Source of the DNA: Bacteroidota bacterium
Lineage (GTDB): Bacteria; Bacteroidota; Bacteroidia; Bacteroidales; Lentimicrobiaceae
Direction: 5' to 3'
Assembly (NCBI GenBank): GCA_023417935.1
Contig: JAEZDY010000024.1
Location: 456,505-520,504, forward strand
DNA: 64,000 nt
Shown here piece after piece: positions 9,980-18,084 of the stretch. The notes under the pieces are model-generated. The model saw only the letters and a program-made list of their open reading frames with translations. It did no database searches and had not been told where the DNA came from. The position numbers and the translations under genes were made by a program. Within the stretch, counting starts at the first letter, position 1. Each line of letters begins with the position of its first letter.

Positions 9980-11347
9980 TCAGATGTAAAACAAATCAGA
10001 AGCAATACCATCAGCTAATAGCTTGCCTTGATTTGTGAGAGTGAATTGATTATCTGATCTTTCCAGAAGTGCCTGATTAATCCATTTTACTGATTGTTCA
10101 ATAAAATAGCTTTCGTACTTTGTTCCGAATTGATTGCTAATTACACCTGAATCACAACCCCACATTGTGCGCAATCCGGTCATTACATATTCATTATACC
10201 TGTTTGTGATGGAAAGTTCTTCGTGCTCAGCAGGGATTACATCATTTTTGATAGCATTCAGGTATTCATTAACTGATGATACATTCCACTGTCTGATTGA
10301 ACCACTGAACGAATGTGCTGATGGCCCAAACCCTAAATAGGTGGTCGCTTTCCAATAGGAGAGATTATGCCTGGCAAAATGACCGGGCAGGCAGAAGTTG
10401 GATATTTCGTAGTGAAGGTAATTGTGATCATGCATGAATTGCATGAGTATTTCAAATTGCTCTGATGCCTGCTTTTCGTCAACGGGTTTTACTTCTCCTT
10501 TTTCAATAAGATTAAATAGGGGAGTGCGTGGTTCAACTGTAAGGGCATAAGCCGACAAGTGTGGAATTGATAAACCTGCAAATACTTCCAGATTTTTGAT
10601 CCACTGCTCGTTGCTGAGCGTTGGAATGCCATAAATAAGATCGATAGTAAGATCAGGAAAGCCATGTTCCCTTGCAAGTTGGATGCAATTTAAAGCTTTT
10701 TCTGCTGAATGTACCCTGTTAAGATATTCGAGGTCATCATCCCTGAATGACTGAATACCGATGCTTAGCCTGTTGATTCCTAATTGTTTCCAAAACAGAA
10801 GGTTGTCAACAGTAATATCATCAGGATTGGCCTCGATTGTTATTTCAGCATCCTTTGAAATATTATAGTTGTGGTAAGCAGTGCTAAAGAGTTTTTCAAG
10901 CAGTTGTTTTTCCAGCAATGAAGGTGTCCCTCCGCCCAGGTAGAGGGTTTCAATAGATTGCACTGAAGCAGGGTAAACAAAATTAGAAGTTTGCTTACCA
11001 GTGTTGTTTTCATTGTCATTAGTTTGCTTACCGGTAATATTTTCGATGTCAGTGGTTTTCTTACCGGCAGTATTCTCAATGTTAGTAGAATGCTTACCGA
11101 TAGTTTTTTCAATGTCAGTAGTTTTTTTATCGGAAGTATTTTCAATGTTAGAAGTACGATTAGAAACTGGTTGGTCCTGAATATATGAAATACCCTGTTG
11201 ATTGATATTATTTGAAGCCCTGATCTCCATTTCACGACAAATTGCAGCAATCATTTCTGGTGCGCTTTTACGGGATACAACTGAAAAGAAGTTGCAGTAG
11301 CTGCACTTTTGCCGGCAGTAGGGGATATGGATATATATGCCAGCCAT
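9980..11347 (-). CDS. hemW: Radical SAM heme chaperone HemW with an inserted 11-residue repeat
   Basis: HemW (long annotated as oxygen-independent coproporphyrinogen oxidase-like) binds heme and a 4Fe-4S cluster and delivers heme. Cluster cysteines are Cys11, Cys15 and Cys18 (PYCRQKCSYC), followed by GGGTPSLL at about residue 138 and IEANPDD and GIQSF motifs. The protein is 455 residues against about 375 usual. The excess is a polar segment at about residues 46-129, between the first helix and the GGGTPS strand, built of five 11-residue units. Flanks on both sides are normal and the frame is intact. It is the last gene of the GT2-GT9-lipid kinase unit (gap of 6 nt). Confidence 0.93.
   Translation of the reverse strand: MAGIYIHIPYCRQKCSYCNFFSVVSRKSAPEMIAAICREMEIRASNNINQQGISYIQDQPVSNRTSNIENTSDKKTTDIEKTIGKHSTNIENTAGKKTTDIENITGKQTNDNENNTGKQTSNFVYPASVQSIETLYLGGGTPSLLEKQLLEKLFSTAYHNYNISKDAEITIEANPDDITVDNLLFWKQLGINRLSIGIQSFRDDDLEYLNRVHSAEKALNCIQLAREHGFPDLTIDLIYGIPTLSNEQWIKNLEVFAGLSIPHLSAYALTVEPRTPLFNLIEKGEVKPVDEKQASEQFEILMQFMHDHNYLHYEISNFCLPGHFARHNLSYWKATTYLGFGPSAHSFSGSIRQWNVSSVNEYLNAIKNDVIPAEHEELSITNRYNEYVMTGLRTMWGCDSGVISNQFGTKYESYFIEQSVKWINQALLERSDNQFTLTNQGKLLADGIASDLFYI
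10991..11155 (-). repeat. Five 33-bp tandem repeats inside hemW
   Basis: Five imperfect 33-bp units encode HemW residues 65-119. The 11-residue pattern is T-[ST]-[DN]-[IN]-E-[NK]-x-x-[GD]-K-[KHQ], rich in Asn, Thr, Lys and Glu. No unit breaks the frame. The minus strand also has a second open frame here, which is a by-product of the repeat. Confidence 0.9.
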
Positions 11348-11353
11348 GGTAAA

Positions 11354-12292
11354 TTAGTCTTTACCGGTTACAATGGTTACACAGCGGGGCATAATTTCAA
11401 ACGTCATAGGTGTATGACCCAGTGATTCACCATCTGTTTCAAGATAAAGCGGTGGATCGGACTCAATCTTAACCACCTGCCCGCGAAATTGCTTGACCTG
11501 TTGAAGCTTTACATAAGATCCATCATATAGTTTCGTCACATTACGTATAACCGTCATACGGCTTACACGGGTGATCAATGTTATATCGAAAAGTCCATCG
11601 TCGGCTATAGCCTCAGGAGCCTGCTTCATCCCTCCACCATTGAACTGGCAGATGGCAACGCTCATGCTGAAGATATCCTCATTTACAGGCTTACCATCGA
11701 TAATCAGGTTGGTTACTACCGACTTGAAGACAAGTAAGCTGGTAAACAGGTTGATTACGTAAGAGAAGGGGCCACTTTTCCCTTCACGTTTCTGCTTGTT
11801 GGTCTTTTTGGCAACTATAGCATCAAAACCAATACCTGCCATATTAATGAAATACCTGTCATGGTTTTTTTCATCCGTTGTATAAGTAACCTTACCAATA
11901 TCCTGCCTGAATGTTCTGCCACGGGCAATAATATCAATAGCTTGCTTGTATCCCGGAAGGATGTTAAATGATCGTCCCCAGTCGTTACCTGTGCCAACAG
12001 GAATCATTGCAATAGTAATTTCGTCGGGAGCAAAACGTTTTTGACAGAATATGCCGTTTATCACTTCATTGAGTGTTCCATCGCCTCCTACAACTATTAT
12101 CTTGCGGAAACCTGCTTCAATGTATTTCTTCGAAAGTTTCACAGCATGGTTGGGGGCATCAGTAAAAACACTGGTAAAAGAAAGTCCTGCTTCAGTTAGT
12201 AACCGGGCAATTTCAAGCCAGTCCTTCTCACCTTTGCGCCTGCCGGCATTAGGATTCACAATTACAAACCACTCATTACCTGATACCTTCAT
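11354..12292 (-). CDS. Diacylglycerol kinase-family lipid kinase
   Basis: Member of the DAGK catalytic/YegS/DgkB family that phosphorylates a lipid hydroxyl using ATP. The 312 residues show VNPNAGRRKGEKDW near the start, the nucleotide loop GGDGTLNEVINGI at about residue 82, PVGTGNDWGRS, and a C-terminal beta domain ending DGESLGHTPMTFEI. Length is normal. It sits between a GT9 glycosyltransferase (4 nt upstream) and hemW (6 nt downstream). Substrate may be diacylglycerol, undecaprenol or a sphingoid base; Bacteroidota make sphingolipids, but the sequence does not decide. Confidence 0.9.
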   Translation of the reverse strand: MKVSGNEWFVIVNPNAGRRKGEKDWLEIARLLTEAGLSFTSVFTDAPNHAVKLSKKYIEAGFRKIIVVGGDGTLNEVINGIFCQKRFAPDEITIAMIPVGTGNDWGRSFNILPGYKQAIDIIARGRTFRQDIGKVTYTTDEKNHDRYFINMAGIGFDAIVAKKTNKQKREGKSGPFSYVINLFTSLLVFKSVVTNLIIDGKPVNEDIFSMSVAICQFNGGGMKQAPEAIADDGLFDITLITRVSRMTVIRNVTKLYDGSYVKLQQVKQFRGQVVKIESDPPLYLETDGESLGHTPMTFEIMPRCVTIVTGKD

Positions 12293-12296
12293 GCAG

Positions 12297-13373
12297 CTAT
12301 TTTTTCAAATTAGTATTTAAAACCATCGCAACAATCTTTTGTTGCACCTGATCAACAGTAATTGACTTCATGCAGTCACACTCATTGAGTTTCCTGCACT
12401 TCTCACATTCTATATCCTTTACAATATATGCTGCACTTGTGCCTAGCGGCGCCCATCGGCCAGGATGCATTGGCTTGATTGGCGGATAAAGCCCAACTAC
12501 AATCTTGCCAAGCGCTGAAGCAATATGCAATGGACCTGTTGAGCCGGCAACCAGAACATCGGCTGAATCAATGAATTCAATAAATTGGGATAGACTGAAC
12601 ATGCCCGTAACATCGCTTACATTGCCTGCCAATTCAAAGAATCCTTCTTTATGAAGCATATCACCTTCGGCGCGGGTTCCAGTAATAAAAACCTTGAATC
12701 TCCTACCATTAATGCCTTGAGAATCTTCAGTAAGACACTTGGCCAGACTTGCATAATTATTTAATCCCCACTCACGGGCGCTCCCTTTTGAGCGGGGGTG
12801 AAGAATAACATTGATGAAATTATGATCCATGAAACCTGCAACAGATTGGCCCGTGAGTTTTGGTGCGCTAAAGCCATATAAAGCAGATATTTCGTTAACT
12901 GCAGGGAGCCTGAATGGATTCTCCTCTGATTGGCCTTTTTTTAAAACCGGGGCTGCAAGTTTGATATTCAGGATAGCTTCGTGGAACTCAGAGTTTTTGC
13001 GTGAGAGCGGTACTAAAATATTACAATCAAGCCAATGATACCATCTGCCGGTACTGCCAAGTCTGTTTGGAATGCCTGCTGTTACAGCAAGGCGTGATAT
13101 TTGCCTGTTTGGGAATACATGGATGATCAAATCAGCACCTAGGGCTCGTAACTCCTTAGCTGAATCTTTATCATTAAGTTCTTTAAGATCCTGCCAATCG
13201 ATAAATTCATCCACATGGACACATGAACTTATAATATCACGAGTGTATGGCATACCAAGAAAACTGAGCCTGACATCGGGAAAGCTTTTTTTAATTAAAC
13301 CAGCAAGAGGTAATGTGAGCATCACATCCCCAATACTGTCAGTGCGGCTTAAAATAATGTGTTTAGGCTTCAT
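12297..13373 (-). CDS. Glycosyltransferase family 9 (heptosyltransferase-like)
   Basis: Cytoplasmic GT9 enzyme of the WaaC/WaaF type, which adds heptose or another sugar to lipid A core. The 358 residues start with ILSRTDSIGDVMLTLPLAGLIKKSFP, the classic N-terminal loop of the family, and contain the donor-site motif VAGSTGPLHIASALGK and PIKPMHPGRWAPLG. A cysteine-rich C-terminal stretch (CEKCRKLNECDC) is common in GT9 proteins of this phylum. The gene directly abuts the GT2 gene upstream, so the two probably build the same lipopolysaccharide or lipooligosaccharide core. Confidence 0.9.
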   Translation of the reverse strand: MKPKHIILSRTDSIGDVMLTLPLAGLIKKSFPDVRLSFLGMPYTRDIISSCVHVDEFIDWQDLKELNDKDSAKELRALGADLIIHVFPNRQISRLAVTAGIPNRLGSTGRWYHWLDCNILVPLSRKNSEFHEAILNIKLAAPVLKKGQSEENPFRLPAVNEISALYGFSAPKLTGQSVAGFMDHNFINVILHPRSKGSAREWGLNNYASLAKCLTEDSQGINGRRFKVFITGTRAEGDMLHKEGFFELAGNVSDVTGMFSLSQFIEFIDSADVLVAGSTGPLHIASALGKIVVGLYPPIKPMHPGRWAPLGTSAAYIVKDIECEKCRKLNECDCMKSITVDQVQQKIVAMVLNTNLKK

Positions 13374-14195
13374 TTAATCGGTAGTTTGCTGTGCTTCAGT
13401 GTCCCGGTTATCGGGTTCTATGTTAATCTCATCATTAGAAACCGGCTGCTTGTGAAGCTGGCGCAATTTAACGTACTTCATAAATGTTGCAAAAGCTGAA
13501 ATGGCTGATATTACAAATCCGGCATAGCCATCAAGGAAACCGGCACGGAAAATATAGTCTTTCTTGAACTTAACAATAGGACTAAAGATGATCTTTAATA
13601 TTGATCCTTTTTTGTTTTCCTCAAATGCTTTAAGAGCTGTAAGATCAGTAAATCGGTTGGCTTGGGCAATATGATCGGAAATAGTATGATAAGAATAGTG
13701 CAAAATATCGCCTTTAAGGTGTTCAACCGGTGAGCCATTCTTCAATTTTATGGACTCATGGATTAGATTACCACTCCATGCTCCTTCGTCATAATTGAAT
13801 AAACGAATCTTTTTATCTGGATACCAGCCACCATGCTTGATCCATCTGCCACAGTAATTGGTGAGGCGATTCATGCTATAAGCCTGTGATTTCTGATTAG
13901 CCAGTACATCCAGAATGCTATTTCTTAATTCATCTGACAAAGCCTCATCAGCATCAAGTGATAAAATAAGCCTGTGAAGGGCAAGACTATTTGCATAATT
14001 TTTAGTTTCTGTATACCCTAGCCACTTATGCGTATGAAATTTAACGCCAAAAGACCTGCAGATTGATTCAGTAAGATCAGTTGATCCACTGTCAACAACT
14101 ATAATATCATCGCTCAATCCTTCAACAGAGCGAAGGCATCTTGCAATGTTTTTCTCTTCGTTCAGTGTTATAATAACGACTGACAGTTTTGCCAT
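13374..14195 (-). CDS. Glycosyltransferase family 2 (WaaE/KdtX-like)
   Basis: GT-A fold glycosyltransferase. The 273 residues start SVVIITLNEEKNIARCL, then DDIIVVDSGSTD and the metal-binding LSLDADEALSDEL, which is the signature of the LpsBGT-like group that adds a beta-glucose to the inner core. The middle (GRWIKHGGWYPDKKIRLF) fits the same group. A hydrophobic C-terminal stretch near residue 215 suggests membrane association. It is the first gene of a four-gene unit whose stop codons abut the next starts. The predicted -7 box is so close that the transcript may be leaderless. Confidence 0.9.
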   Translation of the reverse strand: MAKLSVVIITLNEEKNIARCLRSVEGLSDDIIVVDSGSTDLTESICRSFGVKFHTHKWLGYTETKNYANSLALHRLILSLDADEALSDELRNSILDVLANQKSQAYSMNRLTNYCGRWIKHGGWYPDKKIRLFNYDEGAWSGNLIHESIKLKNGSPVEHLKGDILHYSYHTISDHIAQANRFTDLTALKAFEENKKGSILKIIFSPIVKFKKDYIFRAGFLDGYAGFVISAISAFATFMKYVKLRQLHKQPVSNDEINIEPDNRDTEAQQTTD

Positions 14196-14199
14196 ACTG

Positions 14200-14207
14200 C
14201 AAAGATA
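14200..14207 (-). promoter_or_regulatory. -7 box (TATCTTTG) for the GT2-GT9-lipid kinase-hemW unit
   Basis: Minus-strand TATCTTTG matches TAnnTTTG and ends four bases before the GT2 ATG, so transcription would begin at or next to the start codon. Confidence 0.5.
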
Positions 14208-14213
14208 ATTGAT

Positions 14214-15569
14214 TTAAGAGTTGCGTGTAATAATGCTACGGTTCAGCTTCCAATGCCCTGATCGTAAGTAAAGATATGAAAGTAAGCCCATGATCAGGAA
14301 GTATGATATTTCAGCAGTCCATACCAGGTGAATTGGCAGTTTAAAGGTAACAGCCAGCAGATAGGTAATTATCAGGTAAAGACCTATGGTGATTGTTTCA
14401 ATGATCAATGCAACTTCTGTACGCGCAGTGCCCGATACCCCGTTGAACAATATATTTGAAAATGAAAAAAGAGTTAATGCCGTCATTATTACATAAAGCA
14501 CTGGTACAGTATCGTTTATGAGCGAATAATCATTGGTATATACCCCTATCAATAATTTGGGTATGAATACAAAAAGCCCGACAATAGCAGCACTCATAAC
14601 AAAATTCATGAGGGCAACTTTTTTGATGGTGGGAATTACATAATTGCTCTTACCTTCTCCAATAATGTTGCTCACCAGCGTGTTGGTGGTTGAGCCAAAG
14701 GCAAATACAGGGATCATGAAAACTATATATATGCTGCGTATTATATTGGAAATAGCAAGTTCCCGTTCGCCCATCTTCTCTATGATCATGAAAAATACAA
14801 ACCATCCTGCCAGAGAGAGAAACATTTGTATCATAACGAACACTGATATGTTAAATGTAGTCTTAATTACGCTCCAGTCAAGTGGACCAAACCTGAAGAG
14901 ATTATACTTTTTTAGGTCAACCACTTTCAAAGTATAGGTGAAGAAGAAAATGGCTGAAACAGCTTCAGCAATAGCAGAGGCGAGTGCTGCACCTTTGATG
15001 CCCATTTCAGGGAACCCGAAGTTGCCAAAGATCAGGCAATAGTCGAGAAATATATTAGTACCTGCCAGTATTATGGCATTATAAGTTAAAACTCGGGTAC
15101 TGGTAGTACCAATGTAAAATGAGCGGAGCAGTATATTGCCAAAGGCGAAAAAGATACCATATATGCGGTATTGCAGAAAATCAGTGCTAGCCTTGTAAAT
15201 TGCATCCGATGCGATTAATGGCCTGAGCATTACCGGCGCAAAGAAGAAGATTATAAGGAATAGTATAAGGCCCATTCCTCCCAGGAAATAGAGGCTATTG
15301 TCAGTAATGCGGCCTATCTCATCATATTTTCTTTCACCATTGCGGCGGGCAATGAGTATCTGACCTCCAATACTAAAACCGAAGCCAAGCATAAATAGTG
15401 AAATATAAAACAGGCCAGCAATTGCTGAAGCACCAAGTTCAACTTCACCTACACGCCCAAGAAATGCAGTGTCAGTAACATTTACTGCATTCTGTGCTAT
15501 CAGGCTTAGTATGATGGGATAGGAGATAATCCAGATCCGGTTATATCCCGGTGTCTTGCTTTCGGTCAT
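14214..15569 (-). CDS. MATE-family efflux transporter
   Basis: Cation-coupled multidrug or metabolite exporter of the MATE superfamily. The 451 residues form about twelve membrane helices in two halves. The N-terminal half opens IISYPIILSLIAQNAVNVTDTAFLGRVGEVELGA, typical of the DinF/NorM branch, and the second half has the matching helix set. A short leader and its own -7 box separate it from the upstream region; the GT2 unit begins 18 nt downstream with another promoter. Substrate unknown. Confidence 0.92.
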   Translation of the reverse strand: MTESKTPGYNRIWIISYPIILSLIAQNAVNVTDTAFLGRVGEVELGASAIAGLFYISLFMLGFGFSIGGQILIARRNGERKYDEIGRITDNSLYFLGGMGLILFLIIFFFAPVMLRPLIASDAIYKASTDFLQYRIYGIFFAFGNILLRSFYIGTTSTRVLTYNAIILAGTNIFLDYCLIFGNFGFPEMGIKGAALASAIAEAVSAIFFFTYTLKVVDLKKYNLFRFGPLDWSVIKTTFNISVFVMIQMFLSLAGWFVFFMIIEKMGERELAISNIIRSIYIVFMIPVFAFGSTTNTLVSNIIGEGKSNYVIPTIKKVALMNFVMSAAIVGLFVFIPKLLIGVYTNDYSLINDTVPVLYVIMTALTLFSFSNILFNGVSGTARTEVALIIETITIGLYLIITYLLAVTFKLPIHLVWTAEISYFLIMGLLSYLYLRSGHWKLNRSIITRNS

Positions 15570-15576
15570 GATTTTG

Positions 15577-15584
15577 CAAAGCTA
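15577..15584 (-). promoter_or_regulatory. -7 box (TAGCTTTG) for the MATE transporter
   Basis: Minus-strand TAGCTTTG matches TAnnTTTG and lies seven bases before the MATE ATG, predicting a leaderless or nearly leaderless mRNA. Confidence 0.5.
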
Positions 15585-15889
15585 GTGGTATTTGCTCATA
15601 TAACGATTCAACATGAAGGTATAGCTTTGAGCAGTTGATCAATTTGAATTAAAAAGTAAAAGGTGTATATTAATACACCTTTCACTGATTCAAACTAATC
15701 ACCAATCTATTAACCAACCTTTATCTTTGTATGTCAGCAACAAAACTACTGACACTCCTATGGATTATTCATCCATTCTTTTTTATCGTTTGCATCTGAA
15801 ATACCGACTTATTCTTTATTTGATCAACCATTCTCTTTAAGAGACATTAATAGTATTTCAGATTTTCATCAATAGCACTTCATGTGTTA
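15585..15889 (-). other. Structured spacer: 3' tail of the YceI-like gene or a small RNA
   Basis: No coding gene. The minus strand contains a 10-base inverted repeat TCTGAAATAC ... GTATTTCAGA (about 15795-15804 with 15853-15862 in plus coordinates), a smaller TGTCAG ... CTGACA hairpin near 15740-15765, and a terminator-like hairpin at 15659-15682. This could be a long structured 3' end of the gene that stops at 15890 or an RNA processed from it. Confidence 0.35.
15652..15682 (-). terminator. Rho-independent terminator downstream of the YceI-like gene
   Basis: Stem AAAGGTGTAT with its exact complement (15659-15668 and 15673-15682), four-base loop, followed on the minus strand by TTACTTTTT. 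It is about 200 nt past the stop of the gene at 15890. Confidence 0.6.
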
Positions 15890-16630
15890 CTAAAATATTT
15901 TTGGATTGGCTTGTACAAAAAGGTCAAAGCTAATATTTATCTCATCATTTACTCTTATAAGCCCAAGCGCTGTTACCGGCGATTCAATGTCAAAATCTGA
16001 CATATAGAGTTCTTTTTCACCTATAAATCTATAAGTGTTTAATCCTGTTTTTTCCCAATGGACTATAATATTGTCAAGTTTACTGGTTCCATTCAAACTA
16101 ATGGCAACTTCAGCTTTGAATTTACCTTTATTCGACCTCAGTATTTTTGACATTCCCATCGGCTCTGCGCTAAGGAGTTCAACATCAATGGTAGGACTCT
16201 CTTTAACATTGAGTGTATTGTAAAAGTCCTTCGTTAATAAAGGGTTCTTGCAATCGAATGATTTGATATTAATCTTCAGCACCGCATTGTTAAACTTTAT
16301 TGTTTCTTCTTCATCTTCAGTATGAATGATAATAAATCCATTTGAGAAATTATCGTAGGTTGTACATTCAAACCTGTTGACATTGCTGGATCCTGATAAA
16401 GAAAGTGAACTCTTCTCAATTATGGAATAATTAACCCTGTTGCTGCTGGCCGGAGCAATATAATTATCCTTGTTCCAGTAGGCCGGAGTAAAGTGATTCA
16501 CACTGTTGCTGGTGCCAGGAGTAATATAATTATCCGTATTCCTGTTGGCGGTAGTAAAGTGATTCACACTGTTGCTGCTAACCGGAGCATTAAGATGTAG
16601 AAGAATTACCAGTAGAGCGTTTAACAACAT
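15890..16630 (-). CDS. Divergent YceI-like secreted protein with N-terminal 11-residue repeats
   Basis: Secreted protein of 246 residues. A short hydrophobic signal sequence (residues 1-15) is followed by five 11-residue units (residues 17-71) and then a domain of about 170 residues that I read as a divergent YceI-like lipocalin. It shares with the YceI gene at 18085 the order SGSSNV.. (compare EGTSNLHDW), a region on conversion to mutant sizes of beta strands, and the ending MSDFDIESPVTALGLIRVNDEINISFDL, which mirrors MTDYKVDPPTAMLG ... EVTLTFKV. It starts 15-20 bp after the porin terminator, so it may be expressed by read-through. Function unknown; YceI folds bind isoprenoid lipids or quinones. 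Confidence 0.72.
   Translation of the reverse strand: MLLNALLVILLHLNAPVSSNSVNHFTTANRNTDNYITPGTSNSVNHFTPAYWNKDNYIAPASSNRVNYSIIEKSSLSLSGSSNVNRFECTTYDNFSNGFIIIHTEDEEETIKFNNAVLKINIKSFDCKNPLLTKDFYNTLNVKESPTIDVELLSAEPMGMSKILRSNKGKFKAEVAISLNGTSKLDNIIVHWEKTGLNTYRFIGEKELYMSDFDIESPVTALGLIRVNDEINISFDLFVQANPKIF
16418..16582 (-). repeat. Five 33-bp tandem repeats after a signal peptide
   Basis: Five 33-bp units, alternating between two variants, encode residues 17-71 of the YceI-like protein. The 11-residue theme is x-x-N-x-[VD]-N-[HY]-[FI]-x-x-[AGP]. The length, 165 bp, is the same as the hemW array, but the sequence is unrelated. Confidence 0.88.
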
Positions 16631-16641
16631 GGTTTTAAGTT

Positions 16642-16676
16642 TTAAAAAAGGGAGCCCTCAAAGCTTCGAGGGCTCC
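16642..16676 (-). terminator. Strong terminator after the porin gene
   Basis: Nine-base perfect stem GGAGCCCTC/GAGGGCTCC (16651-16659 with 16668-16676) followed on the minus strand by CTTTTTTAAAA. It lies 16 bp after the porin stop and just before the start of the YceI-like gene, so it may act as an attenuator between them. Confidence 0.88.
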
Positions 16677-16692
16677 TTTTTGTTATTTCAAA

Positions 16693-18051
16693 TTAGAAAG
16701 CAATTGCAGCTTCAAGCATGAGACCATTGAACTTTAGGCCGTTCCTATAGTCAGTTGCCCTGAAGTCATTATAATTCTGTGCTACATACTCAAGTTTAAC
16801 GAGCATGTTTTTGGTAGTGTACCATCCGGCTGACAGCTGTATACGATCAACTGAAATATCGTCAGTATACCCCTGAAGCTGACCGGTTACAGTGTTGTAA
16901 CGAGCACCGAGGAAAGCTTGTTCCCTAGGGAGGAAGCGGTAAACCACCTCACCTGCAAGTTGAGTGAATTTACGTGTGGCAGGATCAGGTACCTGAACGG
17001 TTGAACCCTCTGAACCGCTTGCCATTTCATAAGTTCCAAATAATTCAAGTCCCATAAATTTAACGAATGGGTTGATGCTAACAGCGGTAACTTTCTTGGT
17101 TAAACCTGGATTGATTTGACCAGAAGTAAACTGAGCGGCAGGAGCTGAAAGAACGAAAGCATTATTCTGTACAAATCTTTCCTGCTCAGCTACCATAAAG
17201 TAACGTGAACCAGTTCTGTCGCCTGCATAGAGTGTATTCCTGGTTGTTCCTGCATTAGCGTAAACGCTACCTGTTAACCTGAAACGGAGGTCGTTGGTAA
17301 GCTGTTTATCGAAACCTGCTTTAGCAAGGATTGAAGGATTTTTTTTCAGTACATCACCATTAGGCAGATAAGCTTCTTTAACATCACCATTGATGATTCC
17401 ACTGGTCATACCTCCCATAAGAAATACGCCATCAACAGGATAAACGTAAACTTCACCACCAATCTCTGTAGTGAAAGCGTCCATAATAAGGTTTCCTACG
17501 AATGCATTGTGTATGGTATTACCATTGTCGCTTCTGCGGAATTGCTGATCGCCGTAATTGATTCCAAAGTGACCAATTTTAACGGTTACATGATTTGCGA
17601 ACCAATCAGGGTTACCAAACATAGGAAGTTTGTCAATTTGAATATATCCACCTTTTACCCAAAACTCAGGATGGTGGCGTGATGACATGTAATTTTCAAG
17701 TGCTACGCGTATACCGTCTTCCAACTGAATATCAAAACGTAAATTAGCGGCAGCAAGGTTGAAACCTGGTGCCAATGGATATAGTTTATTGGTATTGAAT
17801 CCTACACCATTGATGGTATCATTCTTCGCTGTTGCGGTGTTTGTATGACTTAATGATTGATATTGCTGAGTAAAAGCACCACCGATCTTAACTTTAAGAC
17901 CATCAAATGGTACAGTATCAGCTTTTGTTGTTTCAAATTTATTAACTCCGGTTTGATCGGCAGGCCTCATATAATTGATTTTCTGTGAAAAACCTGCGAT
18001 GGTGAATACTACTAGGAGAGCAGTAATTGACATTTTAATTTTCATATTCAT
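16693..18051 (-). CDS. Outer-membrane porin-like beta-barrel
   Basis: Predicted outer-membrane porin of 452 residues. A signal peptide (MNMKIKMSITALLVVFTIAGFSQ) precedes alternating amphipathic strands with turns, and the protein ends LMLEAAIAF, with the C-terminal Phe typical of barrels. Segments such as VKIGGAFTQQYQ, FGINYGDQQFRRSDNG and LGARYNTVTGQLQGY resemble OprP-like porin families, but I cannot name the substrate. It follows the YceI gene by 33 bp with a terminator after it, so YceI and porin form an operon under the predicted sigma-54 promoter. If the promoter call is right, the porin output is controlled by the neighbouring PhnD-like, kinase and NtrC-type genes. Confidence 0.8.
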   Translation of the reverse strand: MNMKIKMSITALLVVFTIAGFSQKINYMRPADQTGVNKFETTKADTVPFDGLKVKIGGAFTQQYQSLSHTNTATAKNDTINGVGFNTNKLYPLAPGFNLAAANLRFDIQLEDGIRVALENYMSSRHHPEFWVKGGYIQIDKLPMFGNPDWFANHVTVKIGHFGINYGDQQFRRSDNGNTIHNAFVGNLIMDAFTTEIGGEVYVYPVDGVFLMGGMTSGIINGDVKEAYLPNGDVLKKNPSILAKAGFDKQLTNDLRFRLTGSVYANAGTTRNTLYAGDRTGSRYFMVAEQERFVQNNAFVLSAPAAQFTSGQINPGLTKKVTAVSINPFVKFMGLELFGTYEMASGSEGSTVQVPDPATRKFTQLAGEVVYRFLPREQAFLGARYNTVTGQLQGYTDDISVDRIQLSAGWYTTKNMLVKLEYVAQNYNDFRATDYRNGLKFNGLMLEAAIAF

Positions 18052-18084
18052 ACTATTTATTACTTAAGGGTTAATTGGATTAGA

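Noticed and set aside
10840..11250. 136-residue open frame on the minus strand within hemW
   Set aside because: Alternate frame of the 33-bp repeat array; the hemW frame carries the real motifs.
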